Assembly (NCBI GenBank): GCA_965153355.1
Contig: OZ231128.1
Location: forward strand, 26,660,001-26,724,000
DNA: 64,000 bases
Source: Flaccisagitta enflata
Taxonomy: Eukaryota; Chaetognatha; Sagittoidea; Aphragmophora
Direction of reading: 5' to 3'
This document shows, piece by piece, positions 12,160 to 25,359 of the stretch (position 1 is its first letter; each line of letters begins with the position of its first letter). Made by a program: the position numbers and the translations under genes. The notes beneath the pieces were generated by a model. It did no database searches and was not told the origin of the DNA. It was given only the letters and a program-made list of their open reading frames with translations.

Positions 12160-13866
12160 ACATACATTGGAGAATACCGGGCTGTGTGACAAACATTAGA
12201 ACAAACTGGGTAGTGTGACATACATCAAAGAATACAGGGCTGTGTGATATACATTAGAGAAAAACTGGGTGGTGTGACATACATTGAAGAATTCTGGACT
12301 GTGTGACATACATTGGAGAAAACTGGGTGGTGTGACATACATTGGAGAATTCTGGGCTGTGTGACATAAAGTAATGTTGTCCAACACACATACATTGGAG
12401 AAAACTGGGCTGTGTGATATACATTGGAGAAAACTGGGTGGTGAGACATACATTGGAGAATTCTGGGCAGTGTGATATACATCAGAGAATTCTGGGCTGT
12501 GTGACATACATTGGAGAAAACCGGGTAGTGTGACATATATCGAAGAATTCTGGGCTGTGTGACATATATGGGAAAAAACTGGGTGGTGTGACATACATTG
12601 GAGAATTCTGGGCTGTGTGACATACATCTGAGAATTCTGGGTTGTGTGACATACATCGGAGAAAAATGGGTGGTGTGACATACATTGGAGAAAAATGGGT
12701 GGTGTGACATACATTGGAGAATTCTGGGCTTTGTGACATGCATCGGAGAAAACTAGGTGGTGTGACATACATAGGAGAATTCTGGGCTGTGTGACATACA
12801 TCTGAGAAAACTGGGTGGTGTGACATACATCGGAGAATTCTGGGTTGTGTCATGCATCGGAGAAAACTGGTTGGTGTGACATACATCGCAGAATTCTAGT
12901 CTGTGTTACATACATTGGAGAAAACTTAATGGTGTGACATACATCAGAGAATTCTGGGCTGTGTGACATGCATCAGAGAAAACTGGGTGGTGTGACATAC
13001 ATCAGAGAATTCTGGTCTGAGTGACATACATCGTAGAATTCTGGGCCGTGTGACATACATCGGAGAAAACCGGGTGGTGTGACATACATTGGAGAATTTT
13101 GGGCTGTGTGACATACATTGGAGAAAACTAGGTTGTGTGACATATATCGGAGAATTCTGGGCTATGTGACATACATTGGAGAAAACTGAGTGGTGTGACA
13201 TACATCGGAGAATTTTGGGTTGTGTGACATACATCGAAGAAAACTGGGTGGTGTGACATACATTGGAGAATTCTGGGCTGTGTGACATACATCGGAAAAA
13301 ACTAGGTGGTGTGACATACATAGGAGAATTCTGGGCAGTGTGACATACATCTGAGAAAACTGGGTGGTGTGAAATACATCAGAGAATTCTGGGCTGTGTG
13401 ACATACATCGGAGAAAACTGGTTGGTGTGACATAAATCACAGAATTCTGGTCTGTGTTACATACATCGGAGAAAACTGGGTGATGTGACATACATCGGAG
13501 AATTCTGGGCTGTGTGACATACATTGGAGAAAACTGGGTAGTGTGACATACATCGGAGAATTCTGGGCTGTGTGACATACATCGGAGAAAACTAGGTTGT
13601 GTGACATACATAGAAGAATTCTGGGCTGTGTGACATACATTGGAGAAACCTGAGTGGTGTGACATACATCGGAGAATTCTGGGTTGTGTGACATATATTG
13701 GAGAAAACTGGGTGGTGTGACATACATTGGAGAATTCTGGTCTGTGTGACATACATCGGAGAATTCTGGGCTGTGTGACATACATCGGAGAAAACCGGGT
13801 GGTGTGACATACATTGGAGAATTCTGGGCTGTGTGACATACATCAGAGAAAACTAGGTTGTGTGAC
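12160..13866. repeat. 29-bp satellite with 58-bp dimer structure
   Basis: About 58 copies of a 29-bp unit, GTGTGACATACATCGGAGAA plus TTCTGGGCT. It alternates with a sister unit ending AAACTGGGTG, so the higher-order period is 58 bp. One foreign piece near 12362-12390 breaks the phase. Because 29 is not a multiple of three, translations show a 29-residue periodicity on the minus strand. These frames are by-products. Confidence 0.95.
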
Positions 13867-14333
13867 ACACGTATGTACACACAGAGAAAACTCTGGGAAT
13901 TTAGTGTTCCACTATCGTGGAACACAATGAGTGAAAACTGGGCCAGGGTGGGGAAAGGGGTACGTGACGTGGTGGTACGGGTGAGCAGTGATCTATTGAG
14001 CACCCACCAACGGAATAAAGAGAGAAAGAGTAAGAGAGAGAGAGAGAGAGAGAGAGATTAGGGGGTAACCGTGTTCGTGGAAGGTGGTAAAGGGGTCAAC
14101 TTTACCTAGGTGCAATTTATTCGTTATATATTCCCCCATTTGGGCCTTGGCACGTTCCTTGGGTACAAGTGAACAAAGCCAACGTGTAGGTCAGGCTTCG
14201 GGTTACGAATAAAGGGAAAAAAGATGTAGATGAGAGAAAAGGAAGAAGAAAAAAGGAAAAAGATAGGAATCGACGCGGGCGAAGAAGATGTGGTGTTACA
14301 CCACCTAAAGAAGACCTTTAAAAGGCATGTAAA
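13867..14333. other. no gene recognised
   Basis: Unique sequence with a short (GA)n at 14035-14056. No supported exon. Confidence 0.4.
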
Positions 14334-14545
14334 AACAAGTGACGCGGGGTCACAATATCGTTGCGGACGGATGGGCAGGGGCAAACAACCCCCATCCACA
14401 CCCCAACCCTCACCCCACACACAAAACGCTCATTTATCCACTTTTCGACTCGATCATCACGGAAAGACGAATGGATGGACGGACGGATGGATGGTCGGAC
14501 GGACGGACAAAGTCTCTTATAGAGTTGCGTGTCCGCAACTAAAAA
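14334..14545 (+). mobile_element. hairpin-ended element, type GTTGCG
   Basis: Contains GTGACGCGGGGTCACAATAT, then GTTGCGGACGGATGGGCAGG, a GACG/GATG-rich middle, and the 3' hairpin GTTGCGTGTCCGCAAC followed by TAAAAA. It differs from the 9999 copy at paired stem positions. Confidence 0.65.
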
Positions 14546-14978
14546 GGAGGAGAAGAAGAAATGAATGAAAAAATCTTCCCAAAAGCAACCGGTTATATCC
14601 TCTTTTTAGTCGAGAACACATGACTCTATAAAGTATCTATAGGCTGGTGTCAAGGTAAAGCGAGGACAGTTGAGGAGAATTTTGCAAATTTTATAATGAT
14701 GAAAATTTCACAAAACCATACATCATCATATAGCTCCCATAATATTCCATATGAATCCATATTCAAGTTTTCGTAAGTAAGCCCAGTTTGTTGTCGCTTC
14801 AGTATCTACAATATGCTCGTGGAAATCAATCTGGTAAATTATTCTATTTTTTTTTCTTGTAAATATGTTTGTATTGCGACGAGGTAATCAAAAGACGAAC
14901 GTGAGAACGTGCCATTATACCGAATAAATCGCGCTGTGAATACATGAAAGAGAAATTGAATCCTTCTGAATGGCAGAT
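14546..14978. other. no gene recognised
   Basis: AT-rich unique sequence without supported features. Confidence 0.4.
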
Positions 14979-15222
14979 AACAAGGCCGGATGCGCAGCAC
15001 TACAGTCGTTTACGGTTTGACAGGAGCATTAATGCTAAAAGCCGCTCGTGATTTAAAAATGTGACGGACGGACAGTCGGACGGACAAACGGAGGGACGGA
15101 CGGATGGATGGATGTACGGATGGACTTATGGACAGACGGACAGATGGACAAACGGACAGACGAATGGACCGACGTAGGGACATATGGACCGACACAGCAA
15201 CACAGCAAGGTGCCCGCGACTA
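14979..15222 (+). mobile_element. hairpin-family element, degenerate 3' end
   Basis: Begins AACAAGGCCGGATGCGCAGC. The interior is a long GACGGACG/GATGGATG run (15060-15190). It ends CCCGCGACTATAA without a clean hairpin. Confidence 0.5.
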
Positions 15223-15327
15223 TAATTTGAAAGCGATAACGGTGATCAACTACCAATCTGGGCCATCCAACGTGTAACTGGAGAAACAATGAGAAAGCGA
15301 AACCTCCGCAATATCGGGAAACAATAT

Positions 15328-16753
<1,426 letters not shown>

Positions 16754-16755
<2 letters not shown>

Positions 16756-16839
16756 TCCACGGACCAACCAACCAACCAACTGACCAACCAACGGACGGAC
16801 AAAGCCTCTTATAGAGATGCGTGGACGCATCTGAAAAGG
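16754..16839 (+). mobile_element. partial hairpin-family element, type GATGCG
   Basis: Only the 3' half is present: a GACCAACC-rich stretch, then CAAAGCCTCTTATAGA and the hairpin GATGCGTGGACGCATC followed by TGAAAA. Both stem halves are changed together relative to GTCGCG and GTTGCG copies. Confidence 0.55.
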
Positions 16840-17043
16840 AAATTTATGTCAATCCAAAGGGGGAAATTCGTAAAAAGGTTTCAGAAGATTCTTCTGACTA
16901 GAATAAAAATCTTATTTTTCTTTCGCCTGACCCAAAATTTCATTTCTTTGCAAGTCAATATCTTTTTTACCTTCTGCACTTTTTACCTTCTGCACTTTTT
17001 CCCTTCTGCACTTTTTACCTTCTGACTGCTGACACATCAATAT

Positions 17044-17060
17044 CTCTCTACCCTCTCTCC

Positions 17061-17125
<65 letters not shown>

Positions 17126-17208
17126 CACACACAAACAAGTGCGCTGAGACACTCCACACACACACAGACACACCGACACACACACACAGACACACCGACA
17201 CACACACA

Positions 17209-17268
<60 letters not shown>
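17044..17268. repeat. (CT)n and (CA)n compound microsatellite
   Basis: About 75 bases of CT, a short unique bridge, interrupted CACACAGACA repeats and about 50 bases of CA. Confidence 0.95.
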
Positions 17269-17269
<1 letters not shown>

Positions 17270-17815
17270 GATGGAGGGAAATGGAGGCTCTCTTTTACAT
17301 GTCAGTTAACGTCTCTGTAATGGAGCGTACATAACTTATTCACGCGGTGGCGAGTGCGCCCTCTGACTCGCGTCGGCTCTGGAAAACAAGATTTTGAATA
17401 ATAGATTTTGATTTGCTTTTGGCAGCTAAGCAGATGTAAGCTTAGATGGTAGAACCAAGATTTCTCCTCTATTTTGGTTTCGTAACCTCAAAGTGACTCA
17501 CTGAGATTGTTGGTTCTGGGAAACCTTTTCTGTTTGTTCTATTCTGTTTTGTTGGTTGGGAATTTGGTGTGATTGCCATTGTAAGTTGACATTTATAGCT
17601 GCTTAAATATTTAATTAAAGCTAGTTCTTTTTTAATCCAAAGTCACGCAGCAAGAAATAGGAGTTTCAGACTACCCACCCATGCCATGTTTTAGGGAATC
17701 CACTTAGCCATGCAAGAGGAAATGCATTTTTAGTCACATGCACGCGACTCTTGAACTTGCTGTGTCAGTCGGACAGTATGTTGGTATGAAATATTTTTTA
17801 AAATTTAAAAGTTTT
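17270..17815. other. no gene recognised
   Basis: Unique sequence. A 3'-hairpin fragment of the interspersed family lies near 17730-17775 (TTTTAGTCACATGCACGCGA), in minus orientation. Confidence 0.4.
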
Positions 17816-17821
17816 AGGATA

Positions 17822-18080
17822 AGTAAAGGTACTTTAGGGTATTTTAGGCTACCTTCTTGTACTTTTGGGTACTCTAGGGTATTTTAGGGTACTTCTGGGT
17901 ACTTTAGGTATCCGAGGGTACTTTAGGTACTTAAGGGTACTTAAGGGTACTTTAGGGAACTCTAGGGTTTTTACGTTTTTTTCTGGGTATTTTTGGGTAT
18001 ATTTTGGTATTTTGGGTATGATATTGTGTCGTATCGTTTCGATATTGTATCGATATTGTATTGATATTGTATCAATACAT
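17822..18080. repeat. short tandem repeats GGGTACTTTA and GATATTGTAT
   Basis: 17822-17965 holds about a dozen imperfect 10-11-bp units of GGGTACTTTAG. 17965-18075 moves to GGGTATTTT and then to TCGATATTGTA units. Confidence 0.75.
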
Positions 18081-18384
18081 ATCGCGCGGCCTTGGAGGGG
18101 CGGAGGGACATTTTTGACCATTTTCGACCTTTTTTTTTTACAGGCATCCATGTTTTTACTCTTTTGTGTGTCATTTCTAGACGCACGCGACGGTTGCCCT
18201 CTTGGGCTTGTTCTCTCTTCATTTCATTTTTTTTTTTTTCTCCTTTCCCCTTTCCGTCTTTTTTTTTTAAAGTTGTTGGCTCGTCCATTTGTACATCCGT
18301 CCCTTCATTGGTCCACTTGTCCGTCTGCGTCCAAAACCCACGTGATGGATTGTGGGAAAACGCGAGATTATGGTTGTCTGTGTT

Positions 18385-18545
18385 TGCGTGGATTGTGGAG
18401 GGGGTTGAACGCCCCTGCCCCCTCCCCTCCATGTGGGCAATTGTGTGGATTGTGGAGGGGGTTGAACGCCCCTGCCCCCTCCCCTCCTTGTGGGCATTTT
18501 TGTGGATTGTGGAGGGGGTTGAACGCCCCTGCCCCCTCCCCTCAG
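18385..18545. repeat. three tandem units of about 55-60 bp
   Basis: GTGGATTGTGGAGGGGGTTG and GCCCCTGCCCCCTCCCCTC recur three times (near 18390, 18443 and 18502). G-rich and C-rich halves alternate. Confidence 0.85.
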
Positions 18546-19138
18546 CGACGATAATGTAACCCCGCGTTGCTTACCGCCCCCCTCCTTTTCGAATGGAAAG
18601 GTGGCCTTGAAAGTAAAATCCTACGTAAAGAAATGGATCTCTTCCCTTCGGGTCTGTCATGAAATTGTAGCCAGAACCTTGGGAGTATTCTAGACCGATG
18701 ATTTTACAAGGTAATGTTGTTCTCCTCGAGACAACGTTCATGATACCCGCAAAAACCGGAATGGGTGAAACGAAGGAAAAGTCGATAATGTGTGGGGGGA
18801 TGGGGATGGGGGGATGTGGGGAGGGGGGGCAGTGATATGGTGAGTGGAACTGGGAGACCCGAGAAGAATAAAGACATGAGACATGAACATTGGACAAAAG
18901 ATATGTGAAGAGAGTGAGCTCGTAGAGACATAAGTCTTTAAACGATGTTGAAGAAGAATGGGCTTAGATGGAAGAAGAAAATAACCACAGGAGGGGTGAA
19001 TAAAAAATAAGATGAAAAATTATCAATTTTAGATATTTTTTTTCAAAAGGCGCCACAAGAAAGATTTCTTTGGAGCTGGGTACTAGTTCTAGTCCATCCT
19101 GAGTGTAAACAAGCAAAAAAATCCAGAGTACTACTAAT
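18546..19138. other. no gene recognised
   Basis: Mixed sequence with a G-rich tract at 18795-18830. No supported exon. Confidence 0.4.
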
Positions 19139-19353
19139 AAGTGACGCGGGGTCACAATATCGTTGCGGACGGGTGGGCAGGGGCATCCAACCCCATTCCA
19201 TACCCCATGTCCCCCACACATACACAAAAGCCATCTAAAATGCTCATTTTTGCACTTTTTGACTCGTGTCCATGGACCGACGGACCAACAGACGGACCAA
19301 AGGACTGACAGACGGATAAAGCCTCTTACAGAGTTGCGTGTTCGCAACTAAAA
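19139..19353 (+). mobile_element. hairpin-ended element, type GTTGCG
   Basis: Closely related to the 14334 copy: GTGACGCGGGGTCACAATAT, GTTGCGGACGGGTGGGCAGG, a GACC/GACG middle, and the 3' hairpin GTTGCGTGTTCGCAAC with an A run. Confidence 0.65.
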
Positions 19354-19574
19354 AACATCTGGCGGTAGTTTAAACAAATGGTGGAGGCCCCTGTGATGTC
19401 AAATTGTCTCGAATTTTTGTGCCCACCAATGTTCGTGAATCTTGTTTCAAATCATGGCCCGATGTACAAAAACAGCTTTTTCTTTCCTGCCCCTGCCCAA
19501 CAGGTCCAACAGTTACAAAAGACAGCCTTGATTAAAGCGAAGGCTTTCAGCGAATAAACACACCTGCACTTGAT

Positions 19575-19715
19575 GATGTTGGTGGGGGATGAGGGGGGAA
19601 AGGAGATGAGGGTGGGGGGTGAGGAGATGAGGGGGTGAGGAGATGAGGGGGGTGAGGAAATGAGGGGGGGTGAGGAGTAGATGAGGGGGGGGTTGAGAGG
19701 GAAGATGAGGAGGGG
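19575..19715. repeat. G-rich GATGAGGGGGG repeat
   Basis: About nine imperfect units of GGTGAGGAGATGAGGGGG. Many runs of five to eight G on the plus strand give quadruplex potential. Confidence 0.75.
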
Positions 19716-19893
19716 GAAATTGGAAAGAAGAGACTCGTGGAAAAGGAAGACCAATTTATAGGGAAACTGGAACGTTTGTACGCGTGAGATTGTCCTTTCT
19801 TCTCCTGGTGGAATTTGCTTGTTTGGTTTTCTCAGTTATCTTTGGTTTGAGTCTTTTAATGGATCGCGTTGTAAAATTTGATTTCCCTCAGGA

Positions 19894-20388
19894 ATGCCTA
19901 AAAAGAAGGCTGACAACGAAGGCGGCCGAAGGGGCGGCCAAAGAGGAGGCGACCGCGTCGGCGGCGGCGAAAGCAGCAGCGGTGGCGGCGATGATGGTGG
20001 TAGCGTCGCTGGCGGCAGTGGTGGTGGTAGCGTCGCTGGCGGCAGTGGTGGTGGTAGTGTTGACGTGGTAAAACCCAAATGTGGTCGACAGAAGCGGTTT
20101 GACGTCTGAGGCGACGGCGGAGGCTGCTGCTGCTACAAAAGCGATGCTGCGTCGGACGCGGCGGCAGATGTCTTGACGGCAATCCACAGCCCCGAAAAGA
20201 GAAAGAGACAACCTACCGAGGCTACTACGGCATTCGCTTTCTTTCCGCTTGTCATTCTCGAAAGATGCTGCCTTGTTGAATTGCGTGAGAGAAAAAGATA
20301 CAACGATGACGATGCGATGGCCGTATCATGTCAGTTTGTAGTTGTGTGTAGCTGGACTTGGTTAGTGATGGCAGAATTGACAATTTAA
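19894..20388 (+). CDS. tentative Gly/Ser-rich small gene
   Basis: ATG at 19894 opens MPKKKADNEGGRRGGQRGG followed by Gly-Gly-Ser repeats, encoded by a 24-bp GGTGGTAGCGTCGCTGGCGG-type repeat near 20000-20060. A possible donor GTG|GTAAAA is near 20066. A second open segment, 20173-20388, reads from SPEKRKRQPTEATTAF to a stop and contains ERCCLVELRERKRYNDDD. The link between the two is unproven and the opposite strand is also open over the repeat. Function unknown. Confidence 0.25.
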
Positions 20389-20972
20389 CAATGTAACAAT
20401 TTAATCAATGTAAAGTCGTTCTAACGGAAGAATGACCAACACGAGCAAGAGCCGATTGACAAAAGATTAACAAAAGATTAACAAACAAACAAACAAACAA
20501 AAGATTAACAAAAGATTAACATAAGCAATGTATAAAGTTCAGCGGCTTTAGATTTCTCCCCCCCCCCCCCCTTGGCCCTGGTCTTTGATTTCCTTCCCCA
20601 CCTAGTTGAAAAATTGTTTGATTTTCTATTCCATAGAGAATGAATATGGTCAGAATAGTGTTGTAGTAATCAAATACTACCTTTTGGTACTATAAGAAGT
20701 GTCTTCTAATTTTTTTTTCTTATTTTCCACCTTAATTTTCTTCTTCATCCCCCAACCCTTTCATTTTATCCCCCCCCCCTCCCCTCAACTTTATACACGC
20801 CTGCATAAGAGTTAACTTAAAGTATTAGTTTTTTTTTCTGTAGAGTAGTTCATGGCAGCGCGTGGATTAGGAAACAAAATTCGCGAAAGACGATTTTGAA
20901 AAAAGACAGGCAACTCCGCGCCATCGGCGCTGTTGCAGGTAAAAAAAGGTCCTCGTAAAAATGACATCGCTC

Positions 20973-21022
<50 letters not shown>

Positions 21023-22076
21023 ACATAGGGAGCTGGGAGGTAGATGCTTCAATACCATAAAAGATCCTGAACAGCTGTAAGTTCTTTTGGTTCAAGTTTT
21101 TGTTGAGCTTACTTTGCATAATAGCAAGAAGCATACGTACCAAATGATGATCTTCTCGAATGTAAAACTAAAAGAGCTTAACTTTTTTTTAACGATTCCA
21201 CAACAAAGAACAGCAAAAACTTGCCACGGGGGGGGGGGGGGCAGAAGAGGTGAGGGGGAGAGATATCCTCTTCAGCACGGGAATTACCTCTCTGCTATTT
21301 GGCAAACGTGCTTCCGTAAGCAAGGCCGTAAACACAATTTATGGACTGAGCAGCAAAAAAAAGAAAAAAAAAAGTCCAAAGCATTAAAAATGAATTTCTA
21401 AATGCTCTTTCAAGATGAAATTTCAAAAGCAGTCCCCCTCCCCCTAAATATTTTGGCTCTTATTTTCTTTTCTTCTTTTCTCTCAAAATTTCAATGCCTC
21501 ATTTCTGCTCGTGTGATACCATTTCAGGCACTGTTTTTTTTTTGTAATTTTATTCTCTGTCTTTGTTTTCAAAATACACCCTCATCTTTCGTCACATCTT
21601 TAGTGACTAATGTACGACCAACCGACAAGGTGATGCTTTTTGGTAGCGCTTTGCCGATGCTAAGCTCAAGAAGAAAGAGAAAAGGAAAAAAAAGAAGAAA
21701 AGAAAGAAACCGATTTGTTTCAAACGAAGAAAAGAAATAAAGGAAATAACAACCAGACAAGAAGGAATCAAACAAACAACCCAAAATGATGAAAGGAGAA
21801 GGAGAGCAGAAAGAGTTCTTTTTTTTTCTCCCTCTTTTTCGCCGGTCTTGTTGGCGGTTGGTCGATAAAAAGATAGTTAGCACGAATGTAAGTGAGTTTT
21901 GAAATTAAGAAAATCACGCATTCAAAAGATGATGGTTGTCGTTAAAAAAGAAAGAAGTCCCCACGGAGACTTCATCAAGGATACAAGAAATAAAAGAAGG
22001 ATAGAAAAGAAGAAAGAGGGAAAGGAGCTTCTGCTGTCAGGGAGCGTCTTTTTCTTCCTTTTCCAAAGAAACAGAC

Positions 22077-22078
<2 letters not shown>
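20389..22078. other. no gene recognised
   Basis: Contains a poly-C run (20559-20571), a short (GA)n (20981-21018), a poly-G run (21228-21241) and AAAGAAA-rich stretches (21660-21740). No supported exon. Confidence 0.4.
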
Positions 22079-22127
<49 letters not shown>

Positions 22128-22136
22128 GAGACAGAC

Positions 22137-22192
<56 letters not shown>

Positions 22193-22193
22193 G
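22079..22193. repeat. (GA)n-(GACA)n
   Basis: About 28 bases of GA followed by interrupted GACA units to 22193. Confidence 0.9.
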
Positions 22194-22593
22194 GAAAGAC
22201 ACGAACACAGGACTCGCGAGAAGGCAGGGACCATACGAAAGAAAGAAAATGAGGGAAAATGAAAAAAGAAATTGAATAATAAATGTAACATAAAAAGTTC
22301 ATCATATCAGTTATACGTTTAACATTAAGTCATAAAACTTACTTGGATTTTGCATGATTTTGCGTCGACGCATCAAACTAGGACGATCCCGGCCCAGTGT
22401 GGGACTGGGCAGAAACAACGACATTCCGGCCGACCGTATATTGAGATATGCATGCACGCGAATAGTCTGCGTTTGATTGTCAGAGATTAAGCGTTACCCA
22501 TCACCCAATGAAGGGAATTAGGGGTGTACGATACTATCAAGGCGGAAAAAATCTTCCGACACGTTTGCATGTATATCTCAGGGTAGAATAAAC

Positions 22594-22872
22594 CAATCAT
22601 CAAAAAATCGGTGAGGCAATTAATGCCCTTTAAGTTTGCAAGAGATCTACGCAAACCGCATCCCTCTAGCTCTATGCGTTCAAAAGTTATTCAACTTTGA
22701 TTGAAATACTTCAATTTCGCTATTGCCATTCCTACACCATCTTCTCACTTTACTCTTTTTTTGATTACTTCTAAACGCAATGAGCTAGACAGATGCGGTT
22801 TGCGCTGCCTTCTTGCAAATTTGAAGGGATTCAATTATGTCACCAATTTTTCTATGGTTTGATGAGTCTTTG
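22594..22872. mobile_element. foldback element
   Basis: Arms of roughly 100 bp, inverted. The left contains TTTGCAAGAG, CGCAAACCGCAT and CTAGCTCTATGCGTT. The right, reverse-complemented, contains TTTGCAAGAAG, CGCAAACCGCAT and CTAGCTCATTGCGTT in the same order. Estimated identity is near 75-80 percent by eye. A loop of about 60 bp separates them. Confidence 0.65.
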
Positions 22873-22899
22873 GTAAGCTGTAAGTCTAAATGTAGCGAA

Positions 22900-23622
22900 T
22901 GAAGAGGGATAGAAGACCGCGAGAAAGATCTTGCTTCAAAGCTGAGGATTGGGCCGTAATTTTAGGAATTAGAGCCTTGAGGCAGGGATTTGGGTTTGTA
23001 GGTTGAGACTTTGGCCTAAGGATCAAATTTGGGACCTTGATGCTAGAATTTGAGCCTTAAGGGTGGAATTTATGCTGTAAGTTTGGGTTTGGGTGGACAA
23101 AGATATTTTCCCATGTATGTCAGCGGCTGTCAGTGCATTGGTCACTAGGGCCGTTGAAAAAACACGATTTTGTAATTTTGTTTCGCTCATAATGGCAATA
23201 AGTTCCTAATCACTGAAGAGATAAATGTCTGAGAGGAAAATCATGTGGGGCCAAATCATTTATGGTTGTGCCGTAGTGGTCAATTACCATAATATTGAAC
23301 GGCAGCCTCAGGCCTTTAATCATTGCAGATTGGGGATGGCACGACCACAGATGCTGTAGCTTCGAAAGCCCAAAACTTGCCTGGTACTTATCAACTTATC
23401 AATTGATTTCCACACCTTCGTCCCGTTCAGAATCGTCTCAAAGAAAGAGCGAAATTCGTCTTATCTGTCACTCTTTCGCCAAGGAAACGTCTCTCGCGCC
23501 ATTCCTGGGGTAAAACGATGTTCATTAGGGTTCGCATATTCAATATTATGGCCGTCGTTAAGAGAGAGAGAGAGAGGATCGCGACATCGATGGCACCGAT
23601 GATGACGGAGCTGAAGACGATG
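22900..23622. other. no gene recognised; short GAGGCC-like repeats
   Basis: 22930-23095 carries imperfect 20-bp units resembling the GAGGCCAGGATTTGGG units in the foldback elements. A short (GA)n lies at 23561-23575. Confidence 0.4.
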
Positions 23623-23630
23623 ATGACGGA

Positions 23631-24430
23631 CTAAGCCGGATCAACAAGGCGCGGGGCCCTAAGCTAGGCTAGGGGGGCGGGGCCCCCTAACCCTCCCTCT
23701 TTGCCCCCGTGCTAACCCCCCCTCTTTGCCCCCCCCTCCGTGTTTACCAAATAACTCAAAACCAGTTGATTAAAATTTAATCTAGCATGCGTAAATTCCT
23801 GTCTGCCTAAAAGTGACATATTTAAAGAACTTAAAATAAATGAAACACCAAAATATGACATTTCCATTACAGTTAAGCATATCACCGTAGAAAAATTTAA
23901 AGCAAACATTCCTGGATTTTTTGCTGCAAATTTTGTGATTATGTCATCAACATTAATTTTTCGTAAAAGTTCATGCTCGATAGACAAAAGAGTAAGATTG
24001 TTCAAACAATCTTGGCTGATAGATGTGCGTTATTCATTTTTTATGCGTTTTAGTTTGGAGAAAGATCATCCACCACTGCTATTGGTAACCATCATGGTAA
24101 AATAGATGCGAAGCGCTATTTCTATGTTTGGGAAAGTGGATTGGAGTACGTTCTGCCTCAAAAATATGTAATACTGACATTTTTTTATCTGTCTTTCTCT
24201 TTCTTTCTTTTTCTTTTTTTTTCTCTTTTTCTTTCTTTTTTTCTTTTTTTCTTTCTTTTTTTTCTTTTTCTCTCTTTCTTTCTTTTTCTCTCTGTCTTTC
24301 TGTTTTTTTCTTTCCCCCTTTTCTTTTTTTCCTTTTTTATTCAAGGGGTGGGTGCTGCAGGCGCGGGGCCCCCCTGAGGCGCGGGGCCCTAAGCTATAGC
24401 TTTTTTAGCCTATTGGTTGATCCGGCATAG
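23631..24430. mobile_element. hAT-type element, copy 1
   Basis: Ends CTAAGCCGGATCAACA (from 23631) and, reverse-complemented from 24430, CTATGCCGGATCAACC. The perfect 8-bp duplication ATGACGGA sits at 23623-23630 and 24431-24438. GGCGCGGGGCCCTAAGCTA occurs near both ends in direct orientation. The interior has a decayed hAT C-terminal region (minus strand) and a degenerate CTTT tract (about 24185-24340). It interrupts a GACGATGATGACGGAGCT repeat. Confidence 0.8.
23910..24085 (-). pseudogene. hAT transposase dimerisation-region remnant
   Basis: The minus-strand translation reads SFSKLKRIKNE, stop, RTSISQDCLNNL, then TLLSIEHELLRKINVDDIIT and KFAAKN. SFSKLK...IK, (S/T)xSQ..L..L..LSIE and the following DD(I/V)I..FA pattern are hallmarks of the C-terminal hAT dimerisation region of ZMYM1-like/DUF4371 hAT transposases (family knowledge). 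At least two in-frame stops make it non-functional. The catalytic domain is not present in this 800-bp copy. Confidence 0.75.
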
Positions 24431-24660
24431 ATGACGGAGCTGACGACGGTGATGATGTCATTGATGATGATGACAGAGCTAACGACGACAAAGACGGAGC
24501 CGACGACGATGATGACGGACCTGACGACGATGATGTTAGAACTGAAGACGATGATGAGAGAGCTGACGACGATGATGACGGCAAGGCCGATGATGACGGA
24601 GCTGATGACAATAATGTCATAGCTGAGGGCGATGACGAAAGTCGATGAGTATGATGACGG
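24431..24660. repeat. GACGA/GATGACGGAGCT repeat
   Basis: About nine imperfect units of about 24-27 bp, such as GAGCTGACGACGATGATGAC. The same unit lies to the left of the hAT insertion (23595-23630), so one array was split by it. Confidence 0.75.
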
Positions 24661-25287
24661 CGACGACAGAAATGAGAATGACGAAGATGTCCCAGCTGCA
24701 ACTCTGTTTTGATCGGCGTGTGAATGTGATTTCACTCACAACTTTCAGCTTAACGTAAGTGATGAAGGAAGACGAAAGACCTTGGAAATTGCAAAGAAAT
24801 GCAAAGAAAATGTTGTCGTTGAATGGTCAGGTGACACCGGGACAGACTGCATAGCACTTGACGCATTGACGCCTGTAATAACCATTGATCATCTCAGGAA
24901 AACTCACATTCTCAATCAAAACAGACCTGTATCAAAGCATACAGAGTTAACTGGTGGAGCATGGCGCTAAAACAATCACTTTAACTTCTTGTGGAAGATG
25001 TTCCTTAGAACAATGTCGCGTGTATCAGCCCTTTCATACATAATTTCCTACAAACATTCTTACAAACACGAGAAAACGAACAAAAGACAACAGGATTTCA
25101 AATTCGACTCTGGGATGCGCCTGAATGTCAAAGGCTAGAAAATCATTATCTATTTTTTTTTACGGTCACTGGCTAAATTTTCCAGGGTCTCCTGGCAGCT
25201 CATGGAGCAATGTCGCTTTGGTTTCGTCAAGATGCGTGTTTCCGGTTGAACATGCGGGGCATTTTCTCATTATTGACTAAGGCTCAC
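24661..25287. other. no gene confidently assigned
   Basis: A minus-strand segment near 24925-24969, preceded by TTGTTTTAG, could be an exon (RHAPPVNSVCFDT) downstream of the 25288-25359 candidate, but the next intron would be under 50 nt, so it is doubtful. Confidence 0.3.
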
Positions 25288-25359
25288 CTGTCTCAGCAGC
25301 GGGGAGCATCCGGTCCTCATGCCATTCTCCTTCTTTACGCTCCCATGGATATTCTCGGG
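25288..25359 (-). CDS. candidate 72-nt internal exon
   Basis: Strong splice signals on the minus strand: a T-rich tract ending TTTTTTTTCAG directly before 25359, and CAG|GTGAGCC directly after 25288. Two frames are open (PENIHGSVKKENGMRTG... in phase 0, REYPWERKEGEWHEDR... in phase 1). No family is recognised and no neighbouring exon is certain. Confidence 0.35.

Noticed and set aside
12196-14003. Several 125-225-residue minus-strand ORFs with a 29-residue repeat
   Set aside because: All three frames are open over a 29-bp satellite; the periodicity in protein follows from the DNA period. Unit substitutions show no protection of any reading frame.
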